39,475 bases of DNA from an uncultured Sphingomonas sp. (GCF_913776855.1 NZ_CAJYQD010000036.1:1-39475); one strand, 5' to 3'. Positions 19,795 through 27,989 are shown, counted from the first letter of the stretch. Notes: generated from the letters alone by a model not told the origin. Numbers and translations: made by a program.

Positions 19795-21132
19795 CTATCG
19801 GATCGCCAGAATGGCATCGAACGTCTCGCGCGCGACCTGGATCACGCGGCTCGACGCCTGATACGCCTGCTGGAACTTCATCAGGTTGACCGCTTCCTGA
19901 TCGAGGTTGACGCCCGACGACGCGTCGCGCGCATCGACCGCGGAATCGCGGATCGCGCCCTGCGCCTCGGACACGGTCTTGCGCGCGGCGAGCGCGGACC
20001 CATTGCTCGACTGCAGCGCGACGACCTTGGTCTCGAACGCCCCGGTCCGCCGGGCCTCGGCCAGCACCGCCAGGTTGCCGCTGTCGCGCGGCCCCTTGCC
20101 CACCGTCGCCGCGGCGATCTTGCTCGGATCATCGAACGCCCGCGTGACCCGGCCGCTGGCGTCGATCGCGAACATCGCATTGCCCGCACCGGTATTGCCC
20201 TTGGCATCCTCACCGACGGCCAGCGCGTCGTTCACGCCGTCGACGAACGACTTCGCCAGATCGACGACCTGCGCACGCATCTCGTTGATGCGCTGCGCCC
20301 CGTCGATCATGCCCGCCGTCGTCCCGCCGCGCGGCGTCAGGACGGTTTCCTTGCCGTCGCGCATCGCGGCGAACACCGGCAGCTTGCTGTCTTCGTCGCG
20401 CCACACGCGCACGGTGGATGCCTGGATGCCATGGACCAGCGGCGGGGTATCGCCGCCGCCCGCGCGCACCGTCACCCGTCCTACGGAATCGAACTGCACG
20501 TCGATGTCGATCAGCTCGCTCATCTCGTCCAGCATCCGGTCGCGCTGGTCGAGCAGTTGCACTTCCCCGACCGATCCCCGCGCGACGCGCGCCAGGCCGT
20601 CGTTGATCCGGGCCAGCGCCGCGGCGTTGTTGCCTATCTTTTCGGTGGCATTGGCGGCGGTCTGGTCGAGATTGACCGACGCATCGTCCAACGCCTTGAC
20701 CGTTCCCGAAAAAGACTGGGCGACGCTTTCCGCTTCCTCCAGCATCGCCTGGCGCGGGGCATCGGCCGACGGGTCGGCCGACAGCGTGGTCGCGGCGTTG
20801 AAGAACGCGGTCATCCGCGTGGTCAGCGCCCGGCTGCCCAGCGCGTCCTCGATCCGCGTCATCCACACGATGCCGCCATCGCTGCGCGACACGTCGGAGG
20901 TCGTCTGCCGCACATCGGCCGACCGGAACATGTCGGCGGAACGCGAAATGCCGGCAACGGTCACGCCGCTGCCGGTCAGTTGGACCGACGATCCGACGCC
21001 GATCTCGGCCAGCGAGGTCGTGCGGCGGACATAGCCGGTGGTGCCGGCGTTCGCGATATTGTCCGACGTGGTGGTCAGCGCCGACTGGTACGCCCTGACC
21101 CCGCTCGCCCCGATCGACAGCAGGTCGCTCAT
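19795..21132 (-). CDS. flgK: Flagellar hook-associated protein FlgK
   Basis: A 445-residue HAP1, the first junction protein at the hook tip. The N-terminus MSDLLSIGASGVRAYQSALTTTSDNIANAGTTGYVRR and the C-terminus GVNLDQEAVNLMKFQQAYQASSRVIQVARETFDAILAIR are diagnostic of FlgK. It is shorter than the E. coli protein (547) because the outer variable domain is reduced. The ATG overlaps the flgJ stop (ATGA at 21129-21132). Confidence 0.96.
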   Translation of the reverse strand: MSDLLSIGASGVRAYQSALTTTSDNIANAGTTGYVRRTTSLAEIGVGSSVQLTGSGVTVAGISRSADMFRSADVRQTTSDVSRSDGGIVWMTRIEDALGSRALTTRMTAFFNAATTLSADPSADAPRQAMLEEAESVAQSFSGTVKALDDASVNLDQTAANATEKIGNNAAALARINDGLARVARGSVGEVQLLDQRDRMLDEMSELIDIDVQFDSVGRVTVRAGGGDTPPLVHGIQASTVRVWRDEDSKLPVFAAMRDGKETVLTPRGGTTAGMIDGAQRINEMRAQVVDLAKSFVDGVNDALAVGEDAKGNTGAGNAMFAIDASGRVTRAFDDPSKIAAATVGKGPRDSGNLAVLAEARRTGAFETKVVALQSSNGSALAARKTVSEAQGAIRDSAVDARDASSGVNLDQEAVNLMKFQQAYQASSRVIQVARETFDAILAIR

Positions 21133-21488
21133 CCGCTCTTCCCTTCAGAGGGGTTAACGGCAGCCTGCGGTCCGGCTTGCGTCGAATTGGCGGTTTCCGC
21201 TTCGTTAACCTTCTGCGCCTTCGCCAGGAACTCGGTCATCGCCTTGCCGATGCCCATGGGGGTCGTGACGGCCATGTTCTCGGCCAGCTTCTGGTCCCAC
21301 ATGTCGCGGAACTGGGCGCCGGCCTTGTTTTCGAACAGGCCGTCCGCCAGCTTCGCCTGGCGCATCGATTTCAGCATCATGCCGGTGAAGACCGCTTCGA
21401 ACCGCTGGCCGGCGGCCTTCAGGTTCTCCTTGGTGCCGGTGCGGCTGGTGTCGACCCCGGTGCCGGTCGTCGCGCCGATGATGCTCAC
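21129..21488 (-). CDS. flgJ: Rod-binding protein, FlgJ N-terminal domain only
   Basis: A 119-residue protein corresponding to the rod-capping half of FlgJ: KAAGQRFEAVFTGMMLKSMRQAKLADGLF, then AGAQFRDMWDQKLAENMAVTTPMGIGKAMTEFL. The peptidoglycan hydrolase domain of the enterobacterial protein is absent, as in many alphaproteobacteria; a separate transglycosylase gene lies at 30523. The start is GTG at 21488, overlapping the flgI stop; the long open frame that continues through flgI in another phase is a GC artefact. Confidence 0.9.
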   Translation of the reverse strand: MSIIGATTGTGVDTSRTGTKENLKAAGQRFEAVFTGMMLKSMRQAKLADGLFENKAGAQFRDMWDQKLAENMAVTTPMGIGKAMTEFLAKAQKVNEAETANSTQAGPQAAVNPSEGKSG

Positions 21489-22576
21489 AGGACCACCAGC
21501 TCGGCCTTGAGCGCCCCCGATTCCTTCAGCGCCTCGAGGATCGCGACCAGGTCGGCGGGCGATGCGCCAATGGCGTTGATCGCCTTCACCACATCGGCCA
21601 GCTTGGGGCCGGGATCGAGCAGGAACATCGGCTTGACCTCCTGCTCGACGGTCACGCCGCTCTTCTGTTCGACGGCGGTCTGGCCCTGGCTCAAGGGCGC
21701 GGGCTGGCTGATGCGCTGGTTCTCGTCGATCTTCACGGTCAGCTTGCCATGCGTCACCGCCGAGGGCGACACGCGCACCGCCGAGTTGATGACGACGGTA
21801 CCGGTGCGGGCGTTGACGATGACGCGCGCCGCCGTCTCGGCCGGCTGGACCGGCAGGTTCTCGACCTCGCTCATCAGCATCGCACGGGTGTCGGCGCCCG
21901 GCGCCGCACGCATCGCGACCGACACCGCGTCGATCGCGGTCGCGGTGCCGGCGCCGAAGCGGCGGTTGATCGCACCCGCGACATTCTGCGCCGTGGTGAA
22001 ATCGGCCTGCGCGAGGTTGAAGGTCAGCGTGGGCGCGGTGGCAAAGCCGGTATCGACCGTGCGTTCGACCGTCGCCCCGTCGGGAATGCGACCGGCGGAC
22101 GGGATGTTGACCACGATCTTCGAGCCATCGGCACCTTCCGCCCCCAGGCCACCGACCGCCAGATTGCCCTGCGCCATCGCATAGATCTGCCCATCGGCAC
22201 CCATCAGCGGGGTCATCACCAGCGCACCGCCGCGCAAGGACTTGGCCTTGCCCATCGAGGCGACGGTGACGTCGATCCGCTGGCCGGGCTTGGCAAAGGC
22301 GGGCAGTTCGGCGGTAATCATCACCACCGCCGCGTTCTTGAGGCCCGGATTGATCCCCTGCGGCAGTTGCAGCCCCATGCGCGACGTGATCGCCTTCACC
22401 GACTGCACGGTATATTCCAGATTGTCGTCGCCGGTGCCGGGCAAGCCGACGACGATGCCGTAACCGGTCAGCTGGTTGGACCGGATACCCTGAAACCGGC
22501 CGAGGTCCTTGACCCGCTCCGCGGAAGCGGGCTGGATCATCAGGAGGGCGGCAAAGATGGCGAGCAGGATGCGCAT
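21485..22576 (-). CDS. flgI: Flagellar P-ring protein FlgI
   Basis: A 363-residue periplasmic P-ring protein, the bushing around the rod at the peptidoglycan layer. MRILLAIFAALLMIQPASA is a Sec signal peptide. Conserved parts are ERVKDLGRFQGIRSNQLTGYGIVVGLPGTGD, MTPLMGADGQIYAMAQGNLAVGG and VINSAVRVSPSAVTHGKLTV. The ATG at 22576 is chosen because it begins the signal peptide; an earlier in-frame start would add 16 residues and spoil it. It is eight bases after flgH. Confidence 0.97.
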   Translation of the reverse strand: MRILLAIFAALLMIQPASAERVKDLGRFQGIRSNQLTGYGIVVGLPGTGDDNLEYTVQSVKAITSRMGLQLPQGINPGLKNAAVVMITAELPAFAKPGQRIDVTVASMGKAKSLRGGALVMTPLMGADGQIYAMAQGNLAVGGLGAEGADGSKIVVNIPSAGRIPDGATVERTVDTGFATAPTLTFNLAQADFTTAQNVAGAINRRFGAGTATAIDAVSVAMRAAPGADTRAMLMSEVENLPVQPAETAARVIVNARTGTVVINSAVRVSPSAVTHGKLTVKIDENQRISQPAPLSQGQTAVEQKSGVTVEQEVKPMFLLDPGPKLADVVKAINAIGASPADLVAILEALKESGALKAELVVL

Positions 22577-22584
22577 GGGCTGTC

Positions 22585-23274
22585 CTAGAACGGGCTGACG
22601 ACCTGGAAGAAGCGGCTGAGCCACCCCTGCCGGCTGGCACGGGCGACATCGCCCTTGCCGGTGTAGGAAATGCGGGCATCGGCGACGCGGGTCGATGGCA
22701 CGCGGTTGTTGGCATCGACATCGGCGACGCGGACGATGCCCTTGATCGCGACGAATTCGTCGCCACGATTGAGCGTCACCTGCTTGCGCCCCTGCACCAG
22801 CATCGTACCGTTGGGATAGACTTCGGCGACGGTCACCGACAGTTCGCCCGACAGCGCGTTGGTCTGGTCCGCCGTGCCCGTACCGCCGAAATTGCGCTTG
22901 CCCGATGCCGATGCGATGTTCGGATCGAACGACAGCGGCCCGGCCGAGGGCGGCGTGATCCCGAAGCCCCCGCCGCTGTCGAGCTTGGACCCGGCCGACT
23001 TCGACGCACTGGTGCGTTCGACCAGCACGATGGTCAGCGGGTCGCCGATCTTGCGTGCGCGCCAGCCTTCGTACAGCGCGGCATAGCCCTGATCGACCTG
23101 AAAGATCGCGCCGGTCGCGACGACCGGGGCCATCGGCGGGGCGGCACGCGATGCCGAATAATCCTCCGGCGGCAATTTCCTGCCGAACAGGGGGCGGGCG
23201 GTTGCCGGCATTGCCGCCAGCACGACCGCGGCGAGCGCGAGGGCGCGCGCGGCGTCAGATGTTCTGGTTGACAT
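22585..23274 (-). CDS. flgH: Flagellar L-ring protein FlgH, without lipobox cysteine
   Basis: A 229-residue L-ring protein forming the outer-membrane bushing. Conserved parts are LYEGWRARKIGDPLTIVLVERTSASKSAGS, GELSVTVAEVYPNGTMLVQGRKQVTLN and EFVAIKGIVRVADVDANN. FlgH is normally a lipoprotein, but the signal region here (ALALAAVVLAAMPATARPLFG) has no cysteine and looks like a signal peptidase I site (ATA-R). The start ATG at 23274 lies 20 bases inside the end of flgG; no later Met gives a lipobox either. Confidence 0.95.
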   Translation of the reverse strand: MSTRTSDAARALALAAVVLAAMPATARPLFGRKLPPEDYSASRAAPPMAPVVATGAIFQVDQGYAALYEGWRARKIGDPLTIVLVERTSASKSAGSKLDSGGGFGITPPSAGPLSFDPNIASASGKRNFGGTGTADQTNALSGELSVTVAEVYPNGTMLVQGRKQVTLNRGDEFVAIKGIVRVADVDANNRVPSTRVADARISYTGKGDVARASRQGWLSRFFQVVSPF

Positions 23275-24043
23275 ATTTCAGCATTTCATCGGTGGCCGAG
23301 ATCATCTTGGAATTGACCTCATAGGCGCGTTGCGTCTCGATCATGTCGACGAGTTCCTCGACGACGTTGACGTTCGATCCCTCCAGCATCCCCTGCCGGA
23401 TGCGGGCGCGGCCATCGAGGCCGGCGACACCGGTCTGCGCGGCACCCGATGCGCCGGTTTCGATCAGGAAATTGTCGCCGACCGGCTGCAACCCCGCCGA
23501 ATTGGCAAAGGTCGTCACCTGGATCTGGCCGATCGGAGTCGCTTCGGTCTGGTTCGGGATGGTCGCGCTGACCGTGCCGTCGCCGCCGATGGTGATCGAC
23601 GTCGCCCCTTCGGGCAGGGTGATGCCGGGCATCACCTGATAGCCTTCGGTGGTGACCAGCATCCCCTGTGGCGACCGGCTGAAATTGCCGGCGCGGGTGT
23701 AGCCCAGCTGCCCGCCGGGCAGCTGCACCTGGAAATAGCCGTCGCCTTCGAGCGCCACGTCGAGCGTGTTGCCGGTCGACGACAACGACCCCTGCGTCTG
23801 GATGCTGGCGGTGCCCTGTACCTTCACACCGGTGCCGAGGTTCAGCCCGGTCGCATAGCGCGATTCGGCGGTCGAGGCGGCGCCCTGTGCGGTGACGATC
23901 TGGTAGCTCAGCGCCTCGAACGACGCGCGGTCGCGCTTGAACCCGGTGGTGTTGACGTTCGCCAGGTTGTTCGAGATGACACGCATCCGCGTGTCCTGCG
24001 CGTCCAGCCCGGTGCGGGCGATATGGAGTGCGGCATTGGCCAT
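23255..24043 (-). CDS. flgG: Flagellar distal rod protein FlgG
   Basis: A 262-residue distal rod protein. The N-terminal rod motif (MANAALHIARTGLDAQDTRMRVISNNLANVNTTGFKRDRASFEAL) and the C-terminal motif (EGSNVNVVEELVDMIETQRAYEVNSKMISATDEMLKYVNQNI) are complete, and length fits the family exactly. It is 12 bases after flgF and overlaps flgH by 20. Confidence 0.98.
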   Translation of the reverse strand: MANAALHIARTGLDAQDTRMRVISNNLANVNTTGFKRDRASFEALSYQIVTAQGAASTAESRYATGLNLGTGVKVQGTASIQTQGSLSSTGNTLDVALEGDGYFQVQLPGGQLGYTRAGNFSRSPQGMLVTTEGYQVMPGITLPEGATSITIGGDGTVSATIPNQTEATPIGQIQVTTFANSAGLQPVGDNFLIETGASGAAQTGVAGLDGRARIRQGMLEGSNVNVVEELVDMIETQRAYEVNSKMISATDEMLKYVNQNI

Positions 24044-24055
24044 GGTGTCTTCCCC

Positions 24056-24808
24056 TTAACTCTGGACGCGCATCAGGTTGGCGGAGGATTCATCCATCTC
24101 CTTCGCCTGCTTCAACATGCCCGCCTGCACTTCGTACGACCGCTGGTTCTCGATCATGTCGACCAGCGCCTGGGTCATGTTGACGTTCGACTGTTCGAGC
24201 GACCCCGAACGCACCTTGGCGGTCATGTCGCCGGGCAGGACGCCGCCGCCGCGCACGTGCAGCAGGTTGTCGATGCCCTTGACCGTCTGGCTGCCGGCGG
24301 TGCTCGCCAGCTTGATCTGACCGATTTCCTGGTCCGGCGTGCCGGGCGCCGCGCCCTGCGGCACGATCATCACCCGGCCGTCGGCGGTGACGGAGATCGA
24401 CTGGTAGGGCGGCACGGTGATCGGCCCGGCCGCACCCATGACCGGCAAGCGATCGCCGGTTTCCAGCGTGCCGGCGGCAGAAACCTGCAGGTCGCCGCGC
24501 CGGGTATAGGCTTCGGTGCCGTCGAGGCCCTGTACCGCCATCCAGCTGTCGCCCTCCATCGCGATGTCGAGCGGGCGGCCGGTGGCGAGGATCGCGCCGG
24601 CCCGGCGGTCCATGTCGCGCACTTCCTCCGAAGAGGGCGAGCGGGTTTCGAGTTCGCCGTTCTTGCCCTTCAGCAACAACTGCTCGAAATCCACCTTGTC
24701 CGCGCGATACCCGATCGTCGAGGCGTTCGCGATGTTGTTCGCGATCGTCGCCTGCGACGCCATGTGGCCGCGCATCCCCGACATTGCGGTATAGACCAGC
24801 CGGTCCAT
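24056..24808 (-). CDS. flgF: Flagellar proximal rod protein FlgF
   Basis: A 250-residue rod protein. MDRLVYTAMSGMRGHMASQATIANNIANASTIGYRADKVDFEQ and the C-terminal LEQSNVNMTQALVDMIENQRSYEVQAGMLKQAKEMDESSANLMRVQ are FlgF-type. The ATG at 24808 has GGGAGG at good distance; an earlier ATG is part of the promoter region. It heads the flgF-G-H-I-J-K-L unit and has its own sigma-54 promoter. Confidence 0.96.
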   Translation of the reverse strand: MDRLVYTAMSGMRGHMASQATIANNIANASTIGYRADKVDFEQLLLKGKNGELETRSPSSEEVRDMDRRAGAILATGRPLDIAMEGDSWMAVQGLDGTEAYTRRGDLQVSAAGTLETGDRLPVMGAAGPITVPPYQSISVTADGRVMIVPQGAAPGTPDQEIGQIKLASTAGSQTVKGIDNLLHVRGGGVLPGDMTAKVRSGSLEQSNVNMTQALVDMIENQRSYEVQAGMLKQAKEMDESSANLMRVQS

Positions 24809-24840
24809 CGAAACCTCCCAAGAATGACCCTCGCTACACA

Positions 24841-24855
24841 GCAAGGGTCATGCCA
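24841..24855 (-). promoter_or_regulatory. Sigma-54 promoter of the flgF operon
   Basis: On the minus strand TGGCAT-N5-TTGC, a -24/-12 element with correct spacing (consensus TGGCAC-N5-TTGC). It is about 33 bases before the flgF start. Confidence 0.8.
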
Positions 24856-24877
24856 GTTTCAGTGATTGGTCTGTTCA

Positions 24878-24899
24878 AAAATGCGTCGAGACGCATTTT
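24878..24899. terminator. Small perfect hairpin upstream of flgF
   Basis: AAAATGCGTC-GA-GACGCATTTT: 10-bp perfect arms at 24878-24887 and 24890-24899 with a minimal loop and A/T-rich ends on both sides. It can act as a terminator in either direction and directly abuts the 34-bp hairpin. Confidence 0.55.
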
Positions 24900-24981
24900 G
24901 CGGTACCGGCCCGCTCCCCCACCCGGCCACCCATCGAGGATACCATGTGGGTGGCCGGGTGGGGGAGCGGGCCGGTACCGC
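24900..24981. repeat. Perfect 34-bp inverted repeat between flgE and flgF
   Basis: Arms 24900-24933 and 24948-24981 are perfectly complementary over 34 bases; the 14-base loop is TCGAGGATACCATG. The arms begin GCGGTACCGGCCCGCTCCCC. It is flanked on each side by a smaller perfect hairpin. No reading frame is supported within it. Confidence 0.95.
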
Positions 24982-24984
24982 CTC

Positions 24985-25009
24985 AAAACGCGCGCTTTCG
25001 CGCGTTTTT
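24985..25009 (-). terminator. Terminator after flgE
   Basis: A perfect 10-bp stem (AAAACGCGCG, loop of 4, CGCGCGTTTT) at 24985-24994 and 24999-25008. Read on the minus strand it follows the flgE stop by 12 bases and ends in TTTT, a standard intrinsic terminator, separating flgBCDE from flgFGHIJKL. Confidence 0.8.
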
Positions 25010-25020
25010 AGAAAGGCTTA

Positions 25021-26310
25021 TTACGCCCGCAGGTCGAGGATCGACCGCGTGATCTGGTTCGAGGTGTCGAGCGCCTTCGAGTTCGCCTGGAAGTTGCGCT
25101 GCGCGGCGATCAGGCTGACCAGTTCCTCGGTGATGTCGACGTTCGATCCTTCGATCATGCCCGACATCAGCGAGCCGGCGCCGTTTTCACCCGAGCTGGC
25201 GAAGCTGGGGTCGCCCGACAGGCCGGTCGCCTGCCAGTTGCTGTTGCCCATCTGGCGGAGACCCGCCGAATTGGAGAAGTTGACGATCGCGACCTGGCCC
25301 AGCGCCTTGGTATCGCCGTTCGAATAGCTGGCGGTGACAATGCCCTTTTCGTTGATCGTCACGCCCTGCAGCCGGCCGACGGCGATGCCGTCCTGCGCCT
25401 GCGTTGCAACCTTGAACGGCTTGGTGGTCGATTCAGTGCTGGTCGGGATCGTCAACTTGATCTGTTGCTGGGCGACGCCGCTGGCGGGCATGAACGAATC
25501 GAACGCGGTCTCGACCGCAGCGGCCAGCTTGCCCTGCTGGTCGAACTGGAACGTGACCGCCTGCGTCGAAGGGGTCCCGGAAACCATCGGCTGATCGCCG
25601 ACGAAGCTGTACGCCTGCCACGCGCTCGACAGGTCCTCGGCGGCCGGCGGGGTCGTGACGACCGGAGCCGTGGTGCGCTTCAGATAGGTCGTCATCGTCA
25701 TCGGATTGCCCGCGCCATCATAGACGGTGGTCGCGATCGATTCATTGTAGCTGGTCGCGTCGAAACGGTTGAAGGCCGTGGTGCTTGGAACGACCGAGCG
25801 GGCGTTCATGTTCAAGCCGAGGGTGACGTTGTTGGTGCCGGCCGGCTTGCCCGAGGTGCCGTTCAGCACGAGGTCGGTCAGCGACGCGCGGGTCGTGGCG
25901 ACGACGTTGCCCGATCCGTCGACCGGATAGACCTGCAGCCGCGCACCCTGCGCATCGGTGACGAACTGGTTCGAATCCACGCGCAGCGACCCGTTGCGGG
26001 TGAAGGTCAGGCCGTCCTTGGTCGGATCGGGCTTCAGCGCGAGGAAGCCGTCGCCGGCGATCGCGATGTCGAGCGAGGAGGACGACTGGACGAGATTGCC
26101 TTCGCCGAACTGCTGGCGATTGCCCTTCACCACGGTACCCGACCCGACCATCTGCGTCGGCGCCACGGCCAGGTTCGACGCGATGACGTCGGCGAATTCG
26201 GCGCGGCTCTTCTTGAAACCGGTGGTGCCGACGTTGGCGAGGTTGTGCGAGATCGACGCCATGTCGACCTGCGAGGCCTTCAAACCGGACAGCGAAGTGT
26301 AAAAGGACAT
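25021..26310 (-). CDS. flgE: Flagellar hook protein FlgE
   Basis: A 429-residue hook subunit. The N-terminus MSFYTSLSGLKASQVDMASISHNLANVGTTGFKKSRAEFADVI and C-terminus MIEGSNVDITEELVSLIAAQRNFQANSKALDTSNQITRSILDLRA are conserved, with the FlgE-specific domain between (GDGFLALKPDP, VYPVDGSGNV). Length fits the 400-430 range. GGAG lies just upstream of the ATG at 26310. It is 49 bases after flgD. Confidence 0.97.
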   Translation of the reverse strand: MSFYTSLSGLKASQVDMASISHNLANVGTTGFKKSRAEFADVIASNLAVAPTQMVGSGTVVKGNRQQFGEGNLVQSSSSLDIAIAGDGFLALKPDPTKDGLTFTRNGSLRVDSNQFVTDAQGARLQVYPVDGSGNVVATTRASLTDLVLNGTSGKPAGTNNVTLGLNMNARSVVPSTTAFNRFDATSYNESIATTVYDGAGNPMTMTTYLKRTTAPVVTTPPAAEDLSSAWQAYSFVGDQPMVSGTPSTQAVTFQFDQQGKLAAAVETAFDSFMPASGVAQQQIKLTIPTSTESTTKPFKVATQAQDGIAVGRLQGVTINEKGIVTASYSNGDTKALGQVAIVNFSNSAGLRQMGNSNWQATGLSGDPSFASSGENGAGSLMSGMIEGSNVDITEELVSLIAAQRNFQANSKALDTSNQITRSILDLRA

Positions 26311-26359
26311 GGTTGGCTCCTGCGAAAATGCGAAAAAATCGGAATGGACGGAAGGAAGT

Positions 26360-27034
26360 TCAGGCGATCTTGCGGACGGTATCGGCCAGCACCTGCTGCC
26401 CGTCGGACAGGGTCAGCATCGGTTTCCCGCCATTGGGCATGACGGAGGAAACCCCGGCCCAGGCGAGGTTGCGGGCCTTCACCATCTGTCCGCTGGCATC
26501 GCTGGCCGCGACGCTGATTGTGTAGGGGCCGGCGCCGGCGGCGGTGCCCGCATCGGTCTTTCCGTCCCACTGGTAATCGACCATGCCGGCAGGCTGGCTG
26601 CCCAGCGATACGGCGCGGGCAAGGTTGCCGTCGGCGTCGCGAATCTCGACCTTTACCTGTGCGGCATCCTTGTCGAGTTCGACCGCGCCGGTGACATTGC
26701 CCTTGCTGTCGGCGGTCGCGGTCGCGCTGTCGGTCAGCACCGCCTTGCCTATCCACGACACCGCGTCGCTCGTCCCGCTGCCGGCCAGGCGGCTCGCCAG
26801 CGTCTTGAGCGTCGAACTCATTTCGGTGATGCCCGACAGCGACGACATCTGCGCCATCTGCGCGACCATCTGCCCATTGTCGGTCGGGTTGAACGGGTCC
26901 TGATATTGCAGCTGCGCGGTCATCAGGCGCAGGAAATCGTCCTGTCCCAGCGAGCGCTGGCCGAGCTTCGCCTTGGCGGCGGCGTCGTTGGCGCCCTTTA
27001 CCGTCGGGATATTCTGTATTGCGGTGGTGGCCAT
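26360..27034 (-). CDS. flgD: Flagellar hook-capping scaffold protein FlgD
   Basis: A 224-residue hook cap that guides FlgE assembly. The N-terminal signature LGQDDFLRLMTAQLQYQDPFNPTDNGQMVAQMAQMSSLSGI is clear, followed by the FlgD FN3/tudor-type region (VEIRDADGNLARAVSLGSQPAGMVDYQWDGKTDAGTAAGAGPYTISVAA). The ATG at 27034 is chosen as the family start; the open frame continues upstream through flgC in another phase. It is two bases after flgC. Confidence 0.96.
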   Translation of the reverse strand: MATTAIQNIPTVKGANDAAAKAKLGQRSLGQDDFLRLMTAQLQYQDPFNPTDNGQMVAQMAQMSSLSGITEMSSTLKTLASRLAGSGTSDAVSWIGKAVLTDSATATADSKGNVTGAVELDKDAAQVKVEIRDADGNLARAVSLGSQPAGMVDYQWDGKTDAGTAAGAGPYTISVAASDASGQMVKARNLAWAGVSSVMPNGGKPMLTLSDGQQVLADTVRKIA

Positions 27035-27036
27035 AA

Positions 27037-27444
27037 TCAGCGTCCCAGACGGAGGGTTTCGGTGATGAGCGACTTGGCGGTCGACATCACCTCGACATTG
27101 TTCTGATAGGTGCGCGCGGCATCGAGCATGTCGACCAGCTCGCGCGGTTCGTCGACGGCCGCTTCCCACACATTGCCCTCGGCATCGGCCAGCGGGTTGC
27201 CGGGATCGTGGCGCTTGGACGGGGCCTCGCCCGCTGTCACTACCTGTGCCGCATCGACGGTCGCAAGGCCGCTCGCCGCATCGAAGCTGGTGCGGAACAC
27301 CGGCTTCATCGTGCGATAGGCGCCCGCCTCGGTCGTCGATACCGCGCCGGCATTGGCCAGGTTCGATGCGGTGGTGTTCATCCGGATCAGCTGCGCCGAC
27401 ATCGCGCGGCCCGATACTTCGAAGATGCTCATGGGTGCGGGCAT
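27037..27444 (-). CDS. flgC: Flagellar proximal rod protein FlgC
   Basis: A 135-residue rod protein. FEVSGRAMSAQLIRMNTTASNLANAG and the C-terminal VDMLDAARTYQNNVEVMSTAKSLITETLRLGR are FlgC signatures. The ATG at 27444 has AGGGGGA nine bases upstream; an internal ATG at 27432 (MSIFEVSG) would also give a family-like start but has no such site. It is four bases after flgB. Confidence 0.96.
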   Translation of the reverse strand: MPAPMSIFEVSGRAMSAQLIRMNTTASNLANAGAVSTTEAGAYRTMKPVFRTSFDAASGLATVDAAQVVTAGEAPSKRHDPGNPLADAEGNVWEAAVDEPRELVDMLDAARTYQNNVEVMSTAKSLITETLRLGR

Positions 27445-27448
27445 GGGC

Positions 27449-27799
27449 TTATTCCCCCTTCAGCGCGCGGGTGATGGTGGAGATGCGACCGTTCAGGAAC
27501 GCCAGCGTCGTCTGATACGCGACGGCGTTCTCGGCAAAGGCGGTCTGTTCGGTGACCAGTTCGACGGTATTGCCGTCGAGCGAGGGTTGCAGCGGGCGGC
27601 GATAGAGCGTGTTGCCGTCGATCGCGCGATCGACGTTGCCGCCCTGCTCCGCACCCGCGAGCGCCGCGCGGAAATCGACATCCTTCGCCTTGAAGCCGGG
27701 CGTAGAGGCATTGGCGATGTTCGATGCGAGCATCCCCATGCGCTGCGCCCGCACCTGCAGCGCGGTGCCGTGTATCCCGAACAGAGCATTGTCGGCCAT
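27449..27799 (-). CDS. flgB: Flagellar proximal rod protein FlgB
   Basis: A 116-residue rod protein. ALFGIHGTALQVRAQRMGMLASNIANASTPGFKAKDVDFRAAL is the FlgB N-terminus; the C-terminus (TEQTAFAENAVAYQTTLAFLNGRISTITRALKG) is conserved. The ATG at 27799 gives the right family length; the frame is open further upstream through the promoter. It is the first gene of the flgBCDE unit and has a sigma-54 promoter about 50 bases upstream. Confidence 0.96.
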   Translation of the reverse strand: MADNALFGIHGTALQVRAQRMGMLASNIANASTPGFKAKDVDFRAALAGAEQGGNVDRAIDGNTLYRRPLQPSLDGNTVELVTEQTAFAENAVAYQTTLAFLNGRISTITRALKGE

Positions 27800-27848
27800 C
27801 GGACGGTTCCCAAGTCGGCGCGCCGGATGCGCGTCACACGGGATCACA

Positions 27849-27863
27849 GCAAAGGGCGTGCCA
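27849..27863 (-). promoter_or_regulatory. Sigma-54 promoter of flgBCDE
   Basis: On the minus strand TGGCAC-GCCCT-TTGC, a perfect match to the -24/-12 consensus. It is about 50 bases before flgB. Confidence 0.9.
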
Positions 27864-27879
27864 GTTTCGCCAAAACCCG

Positions 27880-27953
27880 TTGCCGAACCGCAAATCCCAT
27901 GCTTTGCCGCCTGCGACCGGCAAGCGGCAACCGCACCCGGCAAACGGTTGCCG
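27880..27953. promoter_or_regulatory. Cluster of six CGGCAA/TTGCCG half-sites between divergent sigma-54 promoters
   Basis: TTGCCG at 27880, 27904 and 27948, and CGGCAA at 27918, 27925 and 27938. The cluster lies exactly between the two divergent -24/-12 elements, where an enhancer-binding protein would act. The half-site recalls Caulobacter ftr elements bound by FlbD (recalled, not checked). The same half-sites recur near 29115-29162, 30378-30405 and 37035-37046. Confidence 0.65.
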
Positions 27954-27962
27954 CCATGAAAC

Positions 27963-27977
27963 TGGCACCGTGTTTGC
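27963..27977 (+). promoter_or_regulatory. Sigma-54 promoter of the second MotA/MotB-like pair and flgA
   Basis: TGGCAC-CGTGT-TTGC is a perfect -24/-12 element, ending 12 bases before the ATG at 27990. That is a very short leader: the transcript would begin only a few bases before or at the start codon, so a start further inside the gene (ATG at 28002) is possible. Confidence 0.88.
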
Positions 27978-27989
27978 AGGGAAGCGGAC

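Noticed and set aside
21129..22766. Single 545-codon protein spanning flgI and flgJ
   Set aside because: Only its last 119 codons look like a protein (FlgJ rod domain); the rest is flgI in the wrong phase.
23330..24865. 511-codon plus-strand frame opposite flgF and flgG
   Set aside because: Shadow frame across two certain rod genes and their promoter.
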